64,000 bases of DNA from Olivibacter sp. SDN3. GTDB lineage: Bacteria > Bacteroidota > Bacteroidia > Sphingobacteriales > Sphingobacteriaceae. Of the stretch, positions 17,128 to 26,687 are shown in pieces; the stretch's first letter is position 1, and every line of letters begins with the position of its first letter. The stretch lies in assembly GCF_014334135.1 (NCBI RefSeq), contig NZ_CP060497.1, positions 2,046,001-2,110,000 on the forward strand, given 5' to 3'. The notes beneath the pieces are model-generated. The model did not search any database and was not told the DNA's origin. It was given only the letters and a program-made list of their open reading frames with translations. A program made the translations under genes and the position numbers.

Positions 17128-18325
17128 GCGGGAGATATTTTTCATTGATCCTTTTATGATGGATGCCATGCATGCGCCTTTCAATGCCGCCATGTTACAG
17201 GTAATTGCCCAACTATACCCGAAATATCGGTTAACCGTATATACACATTCCTCGCATTATCGCTACCTGCAAGGTTACGGAGACATTCCTGCTCAGGTGC
17301 ACCATCAGCCGATTTGGGTATTGCCTTTCCGTACCGGGAATAAATTTTGGTGGCTGTGTAAACTTTTGGTAGAATTATGCGTGATTACCCGACTGTTGAT
17401 AAGGGCAAGGCGCAGACAGACAGCGCTCGTATATTTTGCGTTTCTTTCTCCCATAGGCCAGTACTTGGTAAGTTTTTATAGTCGCTATGTTTTTAGAAAA
17501 CAGCACCTCTTGGTGCAATTGCACGGTTTAGATATTTTAACGCCTGCGCCACATCAAAAAAAGATAGATCGTATATATGCTTGGTTTATAAAGAAAGCAT
17601 TTGCATTTAGGTGCACGCATAAGCGGTATCTGGTGATGGAGAAAAGTGCCATGAAATTCCTGCTTCATAAAGGCTATCTTTCCAGTGACACCATATCGTA
17701 CGCACCACATCCCTACCATTTCGTCAAACAGCAACCGGTAGAAAGCCGACCATCCCACCCTTTGGTTTTTGCACATTTGGGTATTGCGCGTTTAAGTAAG
17801 CAATCGCATCTTTTTTTTAAACTGGCAGCCGCTTTTTCAGAAGATATTTCCCAAGGAAGAGTCATTTTTAGACTTGTTGGACAGGTGTTACCTGAAATGG
17901 CTCCCTATTTAAATGATTTTGTAGAGCGTGCACATACCACAGATATGTTAAGTCCTGCCGATTATCGTGAGGCTTTAAGTACTGCGCATTATGCCATTTT
18001 CTGTTATGATGTCGATGGTTATGAGCTCACCAGCAGCGGAGCCGTTATGGACGCGATAGCAGCTCGGATACCTATGCTGGCTATTCAAAATTCCTTATTT
18101 TTGCAATTATTTAATCAGAGTAAGGAGCCTCCGGGAATATTATACCCTAGTTATGAGGACCTGCAAGAAGGCTTAAAAAAATTAATAGCGCAACACCAGG
18201 ATATCTATCCCCGGTTTTTACCTGCTTTTGATGATCTTCAGCATTATTATAGTATAGACCACGTAGTAGCATATACAAAGGAAGCCATAGCAGGGTGGGA
18301 AGACGTTCATCGAAATGACTGTTAG
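17120..18325 (+). CDS. Probable GT-B glycosyltransferase
   Basis: About 401 residues. The best start is GTG at 17120 (VNKREIFFIDPFMMDAMHAP), overlapping the upstream gene by eight bases; an ATG at 17087 would force a 41-base overlap and adds no family-like residues. Features fitting GT-B are LVQLHGLDILTP in the middle, VFAHLGIARLSKQSH at the start of the C-terminal half, and LTSSGAVMDAIAARIPMLAI near the donor site. The family assignment is tentative because classical EX7E is not clear. Its place in the operon supports a role in repeat-unit assembly. Confidence 0.7.
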   Translation: MNKREIFFIDPFMMDAMHAPFNAAMLQVIAQLYPKYRLTVYTHSSHYRYLQGYGDIPAQVHHQPIWVLPFRTGNKFWWLCKLLVELCVITRLLIRARRRQTALVYFAFLSPIGQYLVSFYSRYVFRKQHLLVQLHGLDILTPAPHQKKIDRIYAWFIKKAFAFRCTHKRYLVMEKSAMKFLLHKGYLSSDTISYAPHPYHFVKQQPVESRPSHPLVFAHLGIARLSKQSHLFFKLAAAFSEDISQGRVIFRLVGQVLPEMAPYLNDFVERAHTTDMLSPADYREALSTAHYAIFCYDVDGYELTSSGAVMDAIAARIPMLAIQNSLFLQLFNQSKEPPGILYPSYEDLQEGLKKLIAQHQDIYPRFLPAFDDLQHYYSIDHVVAYTKEAIAGWEDVHRNDC

Positions 18326-19139
18326 CATGCATCATCATCCATTAGTAAGCGTAGTTATACCTATGTACCAATCAGAAGCTACTATTCAGCGTGCCTTGAC
18401 TTCGGTAGTCCGGCAAACGTATCGGCCTATGGAAGTTATTTTGGTAAATGATGGGAGTACAGATGCTTCGGTATCCCAGGCAGAAAGCTACATGGCATCG
18501 CATCAAGAAGAGCAGCTGTCTTTTCAGCTGCTCGATCAGGCCAATGGCGGAGCCTCTAAAGCCCGCAATACCGCTATGCGGCAGGCCAGTGGGAGGTATA
18601 TTGCTTTGCTCGATGCCGATGACGAATGGGTGCCTGATAAAATAGCTCAGCAGATAGCCATCTTGGAAGCGCAGCCAAGCATTGACTTCTTGGGTACCAC
18701 TCGTAATGGAGAGCGTTGGACAAGGTGGTTCTTTAAAAAGTTCGATCGGTTAACCGATATATCTGCCCGTTTGTTGCTTTACAAAACATTTTTTGCTACA
18801 CCAACCGTCATTTTCAAACGTTCGGTATTATCAACCGTAGGTTATTTTGATGAGCAGCAATATCATTCGGAAGATGCCAACTATTGGATCCGGATATGTA
18901 AAGATCACCATTGTGTGTTGCTCAATGAAAGTTTAGTGTTAACCGGGGGCGGCAAGCCACATATTGGCCATTCGGGGCTCTCCTCTGATATTCGGGCCAT
19001 GGCTGCAGGCGAAATAAAAAACATGGCACTCGGTTACCGATTAGGAATTGTAGGTAGATTAGAGTATCTATTGCTATTATTTTATTGCAAGATGAAGTAT
19101 TTTCGCCGCATATTAGTCGTAAAGAGTAGAAAGAAATGA
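18315..19139 (+). CDS. Family 2 glycosyltransferase
   Basis: A 274-residue GT-A enzyme. It has the N-terminal nucleotide-binding strand VSVVIPMYQSEATIQRAL, VILVNDGSTDAS, the GGASKARNTAM motif and the metal-binding LDADDEWVPDK. It adds one sugar to the lipid-linked unit. The ATG overlaps the previous gene by 11 bases and its stop overlaps the next ATG (ATGA), so these genes are tightly coupled. The specific sugar is unknown. Confidence 0.92.
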   Translation: MTVSMHHHPLVSVVIPMYQSEATIQRALTSVVRQTYRPMEVILVNDGSTDASVSQAESYMASHQEEQLSFQLLDQANGGASKARNTAMRQASGRYIALLDADDEWVPDKIAQQIAILEAQPSIDFLGTTRNGERWTRWFFKKFDRLTDISARLLLYKTFFATPTVIFKRSVLSTVGYFDEQQYHSEDANYWIRICKDHHCVLLNESLVLTGGGKPHIGHSGLSSDIRAMAAGEIKNMALGYRLGIVGRLEYLLLLFYCKMKYFRRILVVKSRKK

Positions 19140-19954
19140 GTGTAACTGCGTCTATCGTATTATTTCACAATGATGTTCAAGAGGTAAGAGAAGCCATTGA
19201 AAGCTGTTTGTCATCCCCGCTGATCACCCGTCTGTATCTTATAGACAATTCCCAGACTGATATCTTTCGTGGGCTGGCAACAGACTCCCGTACCGTGTAT
19301 AAACATTGTCCGGAAAACCGCGGATATGGCGCCGGGCATAATTTGGCTCTTCGGGAGATGCTTGATGTTGCCGATTATCACTTGGTGCTCAACCCGGATA
19401 TCTCCTTTGGAGCGGGTGTGTTGGAAGCGCTTGTACATTTTATGTATACCAACGAAGATGTTGGATTGGTAATGCCAAAGGTTTACTACAAAGACGGCAC
19501 CTTGCAACGCTTGTGTAAGCTCTTACCTACTCCTTTCAACCTTTTTGGCCGTCGTTTCGCTGCTGCAAGCAGTTGGGCGGAAAAGCTCAACCGTTCTTAT
19601 GAGTTAGCTGATTTTAAATACGACCGCACAGTGGACATGCCAAACCTTTCAGGCTGCTTCATGTTTATGCGGACAGCGATCCTGAGAAAGGTAGGAGGTT
19701 TTGACCCAAGGTATTTTATGTATCTGGAAGACATTGATCTCGTGCGGCGCATCGGCCAAAAGGCGCGCACAGTCTTCTTTCCCGGTGTTGCCGTGCAGCA
19801 TGGGTACCGAAAGCAGTCGTACCATAATAAGAAACTGATGCGTATACACATCCTGTCGGCCATCAAATACTTCAATAAGTGGGGATGGTTTTTTGATCGC
19901 TGGCGGAGGCAGAAAAATCGGGCGACTTTAGGCCTATTGCAAAAAAAGAAGTAA
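19136..19954 (+). CDS. Family 2 glycosyltransferase, rhamnosyltransferase-like
   Basis: A 272-residue GT-A protein of the WbbL/RfbF-like type: SIVLFHNDVQEVREAI, LYLIDNSQTD, NRGYGAGHNLAL, LVLNPDISFG (the N-x-D metal site) and the catalytic-region MYLEDIDLVRR. This subfamily commonly transfers rhamnose or other deoxy sugars, but specificity is inferred only. It is coupled to the previous gene by an ATGA overlap and ends the run of closely packed genes before the Wzz gene. Confidence 0.9.
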   Translation: MSVTASIVLFHNDVQEVREAIESCLSSPLITRLYLIDNSQTDIFRGLATDSRTVYKHCPENRGYGAGHNLALREMLDVADYHLVLNPDISFGAGVLEALVHFMYTNEDVGLVMPKVYYKDGTLQRLCKLLPTPFNLFGRRFAAASSWAEKLNRSYELADFKYDRTVDMPNLSGCFMFMRTAILRKVGGFDPRYFMYLEDIDLVRRIGQKARTVFFPGVAVQHGYRKQSYHNKKLMRIHILSAIKYFNKWGWFFDRWRRQKNRATLGLLQKKK

Positions 19955-20027
19955 AAAACTTTATCTTTAGCCCTTCAATAGGGCTAGCTGTGTTTGTTGC
20001 TAGTTAAAAAATATTCAAGACAAAAAA

Positions 20028-21101
20028 ATGAGTCATCAAAACCATACGTCTCCTGATAAACAGATTACCTTAAAGGAGCTAACGGACAAGGCAAAAGAAA
20101 TTCTGCTTTATTTTCGTAAGAAGTGGTTCGTATTGGTCATAGCATTACTTGTTGGCGCGGTATTGGGCGTCTGTTACGCGGTTTTCAAAAAAGACGTGTA
20201 TAAGGCCGAGCTAAGTTTCGTGCTGGCTGATCAGGCTGGTGGCGGAGGTGGATTGAGTGCATATGCGGGCATTGCTTCGCAGTTTGGTATCGATTTGGGC
20301 GGTATAGGCGAGAGCGGGGGCCTATTTAAAGGCGATAATATCATTGAATTTTTACGTTCGCGCCGGATAATCAGCGAAACATTGTTGAGCGAGGTCGTAA
20401 TCGATGGTAAGGAAGAGGTATTGGCCAATCGTTATGCAATAGCTAACGGGATGTGGGCAGACTGGCAGGAAAAAGCCCATTTAAAAGATTTTCGTTTTGC
20501 GCTGGCAGATACCAATAACCGTAGGCAAGATAGTTTGATGCAGTTATTGTATCGGCATGCCCTTAAAAAAACCATTGTAGTAGCCAAACCAGACAAAAAG
20601 TTAAACATCATCCAGGTTACTACCAAGAGTACTGATGAGGCTTTTGCAAAATTATTTACGGAGGGCTTAATTGAGCGGGTGATGGATTTTTATGTGCGCA
20701 CTAAAACAAAAAAAGAACAAGACAACCTTGATATTCTTACCCGGCAGGTTGATTCTGTGCGGAAAGAACTTTATAGTGCCATTGGTGGTGCAGCATCCGC
20801 TACCGATGCCCATCCTAATCCGAACAGGGCCTTGCAGCAGTTGCAGGTATCTACACAGCAACGCCGGGTAGATGTGCAGGCCAATACCACTATTTTAGGT
20901 GAATTGGTGAAAAACCAGGAGTTGGCCCGTATCAGTTTACGAAAAGAAATGCCCATTATTCAAGTTATAGACCGTCCGTTGTTTCCCTTGGAAAGCAATC
21001 ATATCGGTCCCTTAAAAGGCGCTGTACTGGGAGCTTTGCTTATCGGCTTTTTGGTAGGCAGTATATTAATGGTACGGGTGCTTATCCGTTCAGGTGATTA
21101 A
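20028..21101 (+). CDS. Wzz-type chain-length determinant without kinase domain
   Basis: A 357-residue polysaccharide co-polymerase. Membrane helices flank a periplasmic domain: about residues 33-53 (KKWFVLVIALLVGAVLGVCY) and about 327-348 (LKGAVLGALLIGFLVG). The periplasmic part is helical with a glycine-rich segment (DQAGGGGGLSAYAG) near residue 65. It regulates chain length with a Wzy polymerase. No Walker motifs follow the second helix, unlike the protein at 26688. The 73-base gap upstream has a short hairpin (19968-19986). Confidence 0.88.
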   Translation: MSHQNHTSPDKQITLKELTDKAKEILLYFRKKWFVLVIALLVGAVLGVCYAVFKKDVYKAELSFVLADQAGGGGGLSAYAGIASQFGIDLGGIGESGGLFKGDNIIEFLRSRRIISETLLSEVVIDGKEEVLANRYAIANGMWADWQEKAHLKDFRFALADTNNRRQDSLMQLLYRHALKKTIVVAKPDKKLNIIQVTTKSTDEAFAKLFTEGLIERVMDFYVRTKTKKEQDNLDILTRQVDSVRKELYSAIGGAASATDAHPNPNRALQQLQVSTQQRRVDVQANTTILGELVKNQELARISLRKEMPIIQVIDRPLFPLESNHIGPLKGAVLGALLIGFLVGSILMVRVLIRSGD

Positions 21102-21116
21102 AAAGAGGGTGCTGAT

Positions 21117-22079
21117 ATGGCAAGTTTAGCATTGGTTACCGTATTGTATAAGAGCGATGATGTGCTTGAAGGATTTATCAAAAGTATTTCCCGGCAGTCT
21201 TTTACAGACTATCACTTATACGTTGTTGATAATTCTGCTGCACCCCACACGGATAGGTTACTCACGCAGCTTCTCACTACTTATCCGGTCTCGGCTTTTA
21301 CCCATATCAGAAACGACGATAATTATGGTGCCGCTAAGGGTAATAATCAAGGTATAGCTGCGGCTTTGGCAGCAGACAGCAGTTATATCCTGTTGCTTAA
21401 CAATGATATCGAAATCCCATCGCCACATCTTTTAGCACAACTTTTTCAGGAAGCTGTGCGGCGGCAGGAGCAGATTATTATTCCCAAGCTATTATACTAC
21501 GATACCAGGGCTATCTGTATGGCAGGAGGTCACCTGAATCATCGTACTGCCGTGACGGTACATATTGGCGCCGGGGAGCCCGATGAAGGGCAGTATAATA
21601 CACCCGGATATTGCAATTATGGGCCTACTACCTTTATGTTGCTGTCGCGTGAGGTATTAACGCGGGTGGGGTATATTGACGAGCGGTATTTTGCCTACTA
21701 TGAAGATACCGATTTCATATATAGAGCTACCCAGTTGGGTTACAGCATTTATTATCAACCCCATTTAGAAGTGTTACATAAAGAGAGTTCCTTAACCGGC
21801 GGCTTACGATCGCCATTTTTTATTTACTATATCAATAGAAACCGACTGTATTTTATACGTAAAAATTTTAAAGGTTTACAAAAGGTTGGTGCTTTTGCTT
21901 CGATGGGGCTTGATTTTTTACGTATGTTTAGGCATTATAGTCATGTGCAGCGCAAAGTGTTGATCAAAGCCATGTGTTACGGTTTATTTGCTTCGTCACC
22001 GCAGGCGGGTGCAAATAAAAAATTAGCATCATATTTGCGTACGCGTATAAGCCTCAGTCGTTTGAACAATTTTAGGTAA
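21117..22079 (+). CDS. Family 2 glycosyltransferase
   Basis: A 320-residue GT-A enzyme with ALVTVLYKSDDVLEGFIKSI, LYVVDNSAAP, NYGAAKGNNQGIAAA, the metal site ILLLNNDIEIPS and a downstream YYEDTDFIYRA catalytic-base region. It resembles rhamnosyl- or other deoxysugar transferases of EPS loci. It lies 15 bases after the Wzz gene and three bases before a Wzi gene, so it is in the same transcript. Confidence 0.92.
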   Translation: MASLALVTVLYKSDDVLEGFIKSISRQSFTDYHLYVVDNSAAPHTDRLLTQLLTTYPVSAFTHIRNDDNYGAAKGNNQGIAAALAADSSYILLLNNDIEIPSPHLLAQLFQEAVRRQEQIIIPKLLYYDTRAICMAGGHLNHRTAVTVHIGAGEPDEGQYNTPGYCNYGPTTFMLLSREVLTRVGYIDERYFAYYEDTDFIYRATQLGYSIYYQPHLEVLHKESSLTGGLRSPFFIYYINRNRLYFIRKNFKGLQKVGAFASMGLDFLRMFRHYSHVQRKVLIKAMCYGLFASSPQAGANKKLASYLRTRISLSRLNNFR

Positions 22080-22082
22080 TAC

Positions 22083-23795
22083 ATGAGAACACCATTATAT
22101 AAAATCCTATATACGATCACCTTCATTATAGGTTTCATTGCTTATGGTAAGGCCCAGGTGCTTCCGGTAGGTACACCCGTGCTGGAAGATTATTATCGAC
22201 GTCAGCAATTATTGGGCAAGATCGATTCTACCGTTTCCTTCAGCATCCGTCCGCTAAACAATGCTGTGCTGCAGCTGCATGATATCTATGATCCCGATAG
22301 CGTTGCAAGTATTTCGCGGAGCATGCCCTGGCATAGAGAAGGGGTCGGCCTAGTGCAGTTGCTGCCCATTATCTGGCAGCATCAATATACCAGCGCATTT
22401 CCTACGGGCTACAACGATGGTGCAATGATACCCAATGTGGGTTATCAAACCTTTTTCAGTGCAGGTGTTTTTGCACAGTATAAATTTTTGAGTATACAAC
22501 TTCGGCCGGAGCTTGTGTATGCCCAAAATAGTAGTTACCCAATTTTTACCGGGGGTAGCGAAAATGCGATGCGGGTGTGGTATGATCACTACAATAATAT
22601 CGATATGCCAACGCGTTTTGGTAATGGGAGCTATACGCGGTTGCTACCAGGGCAAAGTAGTATCCGGGCGAATTTCGATCCGGTTTCCGTGGGTATCAGT
22701 ACCGAAAATATCTGGTGGGGCCCGGGATTACGGAATTCGCTATTGATGAGTAATACGGCTCCAGGTTTTCCACATATTACGGTAAACAGTACAAGACCAA
22801 TCCGTAGTAATATTGGATCTTTTGAAGGGCAAGTGATTGCCGGTAGGTTATCCGGTTCAGGTTTTGCTCCTCGGTCGGTTGATTCACCTAGCCCATTCGA
22901 TTACCTCTATGAGCCAAAGTCTGATAGCTGGCGTTACATCGGAGGCGCCATTTTTTCCTATCAGCCCAAATGGGTGCCGGGCTTATTTTTAGGCGTATCG
23001 CAAAGTTTTACGGTATATCACGATCAGATGGGGAATAAGCTGAATGATTACCTGCCTTTTTTAGGACCTCGGTCGAGAGAGTCGCAGGTTGATGGTCCGA
23101 TCAGTAACGAAGAGCAGCGTAATAGAGACCGCTACGCTTCGTTCCATGTCAGGTGGGTTTTACCAAAAGGGAAAGCAGAATTCTACGCCGAATATGGACG
23201 TAATGAATCCCCTTGGGGGCGTCGTGATAAGATTGTAGAGGCAGATCATGCACGGGCTTACGTCTTAGGTTTCCGTAAACTGGTACCACTGGGCGTTAAC
23301 ATGGGCAACGAAGAAAGAGACCACTTGCAGCTGGGTATTGAGCTTACACAGTTGGATAAAACCCGGACTTATCGCGTACGTGAATATCAAAGTTGGTATA
23401 CCAGTAATATGGTAAGACATGGTTATACCCATTTAGGTCAACTTTTGGGAGCAGGTATCGGTCCGGGCAGTAATGTGCAGTCGGTTAACATTGCCTGGTT
23501 AAGAGGTAAGAAACAGCTCGGCCTAATGCTCGAGAGGCAAGAACAGCAAACCGATTTGTTTTATGGACTGCTAGCTTACGCTAGCGATTACAGAAGAAAT
23601 TGGGTTAATCTGGCGGCTACTATTAACGGCGAGTGGGATTACAGGAATTTTCTGTTTATGGCGCAGATGCGGTTTATGAACGGACTGAATTTTAATTACG
23701 ATATTGATTGGGATCCCAGTAGAACATTTTGGGATTTTACACCCGTAGATCAGTTTAACTTCCAAGCGCAGTTAGGTGTGATGTATCGGTTTTAG
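22083..23795 (+). CDS. Capsule-assembly Wzi-family outer-membrane protein (copy 1)
   Basis: A 570-residue protein with a signal peptide ending near residue 24 (AYGKAQ), the shared mature start QVLPVGTPVLEDYYRRQQLL and conserved blocks STENIWWGPGLRNSLLMSN, APGFPHITVNSTRPI and the C-terminal YRRNWVNLAATINGEWDY. The end is barrel-like (LGVMYRF). Wzi is an outer-membrane barrel lectin that helps attach or organise capsule at the surface. It is one of four clear paralogues in this window, next to copy 2 with a 20-base gap. Confidence 0.9.
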   Translation: MRTPLYKILYTITFIIGFIAYGKAQVLPVGTPVLEDYYRRQQLLGKIDSTVSFSIRPLNNAVLQLHDIYDPDSVASISRSMPWHREGVGLVQLLPIIWQHQYTSAFPTGYNDGAMIPNVGYQTFFSAGVFAQYKFLSIQLRPELVYAQNSSYPIFTGGSENAMRVWYDHYNNIDMPTRFGNGSYTRLLPGQSSIRANFDPVSVGISTENIWWGPGLRNSLLMSNTAPGFPHITVNSTRPIRSNIGSFEGQVIAGRLSGSGFAPRSVDSPSPFDYLYEPKSDSWRYIGGAIFSYQPKWVPGLFLGVSQSFTVYHDQMGNKLNDYLPFLGPRSRESQVDGPISNEEQRNRDRYASFHVRWVLPKGKAEFYAEYGRNESPWGRRDKIVEADHARAYVLGFRKLVPLGVNMGNEERDHLQLGIELTQLDKTRTYRVREYQSWYTSNMVRHGYTHLGQLLGAGIGPGSNVQSVNIAWLRGKKQLGLMLERQEQQTDLFYGLLAYASDYRRNWVNLAATINGEWDYRNFLFMAQMRFMNGLNFNYDIDWDPSRTFWDFTPVDQFNFQAQLGVMYRF

Positions 23796-23815
23796 TTTTC
23801 GGTGAGGAAAAAAAG

Positions 23816-25516
23816 ATGATCATGAAGTTTCGTTTAAAACGGTTTTTAATCTTATTAGTAGCGATAGCCTGTTATGTACCCCTACAGGCACAGGTGCTTC
23901 CTGTGGGCACGCCCTTGTTAGATGATTACTACCGTCGTCTACAGCTCTTGGGCAAGCTAGATTCTACCGTATCATTTAATGTAAGACCACTTACTAATCA
24001 GGTTTTGCAGCAAGAAAATATTTACGATCCGGAAGGGCTTCAGTCACGCGATAACAGTATTTATCACAGTAAAGACGGTAAAGGCATGGTACAGTTGCTG
24101 CCCGTGATGTGGCAAAACCAGGTCAATAGTAGTTTTCCCTATGGGTGGAACGATGCCGGTATGATCCCAGCTAAAGGTTATCAAACTATGTTAAGCGCAG
24201 GCTTCTACGCCGAGTATAAATTTTTAAGCGTACAATTCAGGCCCGAGTTTGTATATGCACAGAACAGCGATTTTCCTGGGTATGAAGGCAGCGAAGTAAC
24301 CCATTGGAGCAAATGGTATTTCCATGCCAACCGCATTGATCAGCCTGAACGCTTTGGAACAGAGGCTTATACCCGCTTTTACCCGGGGCAAAGCAGTATC
24401 CGGTTAAATTTTCACCCGATCTCTATCGGTCTTTCTACCGAAAGTTTATGGTGGGGCCCCGGGATGAAGAATAGTCTACTGATGAGCAATAACGCACCAG
24501 GCTTTCCACACCTCACGATCAATACCACTCGGCCAATTCGTACCGCTATTGGGTCTTTCGAGGGCCAATTGGTTGGGGGGCGTTTGGATGCTTCTGGTTT
24601 TCCACCCACCACTTTGGGCAGGTCTCACTATTTGGATACATTATTATATCAACCTAAACCGGATGACTGGAGATATTTCTCGGGTTTGGTTTTGTCTTAC
24701 CAACCCAAGTGGATTCCCGGACTGAGTTTAGGTCTTGTTAATGTGTTTACGGTCTACAATGAGCATATGGGTAATAAATTGGGCGACTATCTACCATTCC
24801 TCCCGTCTGGTTCGACCGCGCCAGATATAGACTGGACAGATCCCAATCTAGAGCATGATCAAGCGGCTCATGATGTCAATGTTTCGGTTTTTGCGCGTTG
24901 GGTAATTCCCGAAGCGCATTTTGAAATATATGGAGAATTCGCCCGTAACGACCGATCATATGATATGCGCGACCTCATTGTGCAGGCAGGACATTCCAGG
25001 TCATATATGTTCGGATTACGAAAAATGTTTCCTGTAAAAATAATTGAAGATAACGAGTGGATGCAGATCGCATTCGAAATGACACAGCTGGAGCCCTCAA
25101 AAAATGCAGATCTGCGTCCGGGAGGGCCAATGTACGGGCATTTTATTGTGAGAGATGGCTACACCAATAGGGGGCAGGTTTTAGGGGCAGGAATCGGTTA
25201 TGGTAATAATTCACAGACTTTGAACGTTTCATGGTTGCAGGGTATGAAACAACTAGGGGTACAGTTTGAGCGCTTAGTGCATAACAATGCATTATTTTAT
25301 GAATTGATCGCCGATAGGCGTAGGAATTGGGTCGATTACAGTTTTGGGGCCTATGGAGAATATGATTACAAAAACTTTATTTTTACAGGAAAGTTGAATC
25401 TAACGCATGCCAGAAACTATCAGTATCAGATAGGGGATAGCAGGAGCTTGTGGAATTTTGCCAAAAGAGATCGGAACAATTTACATCTGCAAGTAGGCAT
25501 GATGTACAGATTTTAA
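23816..25516 (+). CDS. Capsule-assembly Wzi-family outer-membrane protein (copy 2)
   Basis: A 566-residue paralogue of the preceding gene. ATG at 23816 or 23822 is possible. The signal peptide ends near YVPLQAQ, the mature start is QVLPVGTPLLDDYYRRLQLL, and the core blocks are STESLWWGPGMKNSLLMSN and APGFPHLTINTTRPI. The tandem arrangement with copy 1 points to duplication. Likely a surface-anchoring lectin for the polymer made by this operon. It is the last gene before a 373-base gap. Confidence 0.9.
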   Translation: MIMKFRLKRFLILLVAIACYVPLQAQVLPVGTPLLDDYYRRLQLLGKLDSTVSFNVRPLTNQVLQQENIYDPEGLQSRDNSIYHSKDGKGMVQLLPVMWQNQVNSSFPYGWNDAGMIPAKGYQTMLSAGFYAEYKFLSVQFRPEFVYAQNSDFPGYEGSEVTHWSKWYFHANRIDQPERFGTEAYTRFYPGQSSIRLNFHPISIGLSTESLWWGPGMKNSLLMSNNAPGFPHLTINTTRPIRTAIGSFEGQLVGGRLDASGFPPTTLGRSHYLDTLLYQPKPDDWRYFSGLVLSYQPKWIPGLSLGLVNVFTVYNEHMGNKLGDYLPFLPSGSTAPDIDWTDPNLEHDQAAHDVNVSVFARWVIPEAHFEIYGEFARNDRSYDMRDLIVQAGHSRSYMFGLRKMFPVKIIEDNEWMQIAFEMTQLEPSKNADLRPGGPMYGHFIVRDGYTNRGQVLGAGIGYGNNSQTLNVSWLQGMKQLGVQFERLVHNNALFYELIADRRRNWVDYSFGAYGEYDYKNFIFTGKLNLTHARNYQYQIGDSRSLWNFAKRDRNNLHLQVGMMYRF

Positions 25517-25889
25517 ATAAAAACAAACTAATAGAGAGATTAGAAGAAGGTAAGCTGGTATATAAATAAATCAGTATGTTTGTAATATTTATTTTACATA
25601 AGCATTGTGCAGCGTATAGGCCAACAATGCCGTTTAGAATTGAAAGTATTTCTTAAAAAAAACTTTTATTTATTTAATGTATTCCAGTAAGATAAGAGCA
25701 AAGGCCATACATGATCGAAACCAAAACCGCCTGCCATGAATTTAATACTTAGATTGATAGCAGAGAAAATCCGTTTGATTAAACAGAACAATAGGAAATT
25801 AATTCGCATATTTGCGGCACTAAACTAAGGTTCATTTTGAGTATTCTTGATAAATAAGAAATCAGCAATTAATTATCCTTTTAAATTAT
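25517..25889. other. 373-base AT-rich intergenic region between two EPS gene blocks
   Basis: No coding sequence was seen. A TATGTTTG at 25575-25582 fits the -7 consensus on the plus strand, but no good -33 element is at the expected distance and the leader would be about 300 bases. No strong terminator hairpin was found after 25516. The gap separates the first operon from the Wza/Wzc block. Confidence 0.5.
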
Positions 25890-26672
25890 ATGAGAAATTC
25901 ACTTGGAATTCTTTTTATACTTCTTTTATTTCTTGCTTCTTGCGGATCGAAAAGAAATTTGGTCTACTTCAGTGATCTACGAGATTCGGGAGCAGTGAAA
26001 AGCGCTATTCAAGCTATTCCTCCCACTAAAATTCAAGCTGGAGATATTTTACGTATTACTGTAAACTCCTTAAACCCAGAGTCTAATACCTTGTTTAATA
26101 GTGGCACGCTACAAACCTTGGACGGTTCTAGAAACAGCAGTAATCAGGGTGCACCATTAGGTTCCGAAGGGTATCTGGTAGATCAGGATGGATACATCAG
26201 TTTCCCGGTAATCGGACAGATAAAGCTATCAGGTTTAACAAGAGATGAGGCGCGGAGGGAGATGCTCAAACGAGTGGGCGAGTATGTAAAAGATCCTATT
26301 ATTAATGTGCGTTTCGTTAACTTTAAAGTAACCGTGATTGGTGAAGTTGCCCAACCATCTACGTTTAACATCCCGAACGAACGGGTAAACATTTTGGAAG
26401 CTTTGGGTATGGCAGGGGATATGACACCTTATGGCCGCCGTGAAAACATTCTTTTGATACGGGAAGAGGCCGGTGAGCGTACCACAGTGCGCATAAACTT
26501 AGGCCATAAGGATATTATGGATTCACCTTATTTCTATTTAAGGCAGAACGACATTCTTTATGTGGAGGCCACAAAATACCGTGATCCAAGTGCAGACAGA
26601 ACATTGCGAATTATAACAGCCGTTGCATCATCATTAACAGCTGTGGGCCTATTTATAACAAGAGTATTTTAA
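25890..26672 (+). CDS. Polysaccharide export lipoprotein, Wza family (short type)
   Basis: A 260-residue protein with a lipoprotein signal (LLLFLASCGSKRNLVYFSD, cysteine near residue 18), a Poly_export domain (QAGDILRITVNSLNPE, VDQDGYISFPVIGQIKLSGL, EARREMLKRVGEYVKDPIIN) and one SLBB unit (VTVIGEVAQPSTFNIP onward). A C-terminal hydrophobic helix lies at about 240-258. It forms the outer-membrane export channel with the Wzc kinase encoded 15 bases downstream. Wza/Wzc adjacency is the standard arrangement. Confidence 0.93.
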   Translation: MRNSLGILFILLLFLASCGSKRNLVYFSDLRDSGAVKSAIQAIPPTKIQAGDILRITVNSLNPESNTLFNSGTLQTLDGSRNSSNQGAPLGSEGYLVDQDGYISFPVIGQIKLSGLTRDEARREMLKRVGEYVKDPIINVRFVNFKVTVIGEVAQPSTFNIPNERVNILEALGMAGDMTPYGRRENILLIREEAGERTTVRINLGHKDIMDSPYFYLRQNDILYVEATKYRDPSADRTLRIITAVASSLTAVGLFITRVF

Positions 26673-26687
26673 TATTTTCCTTTTTTC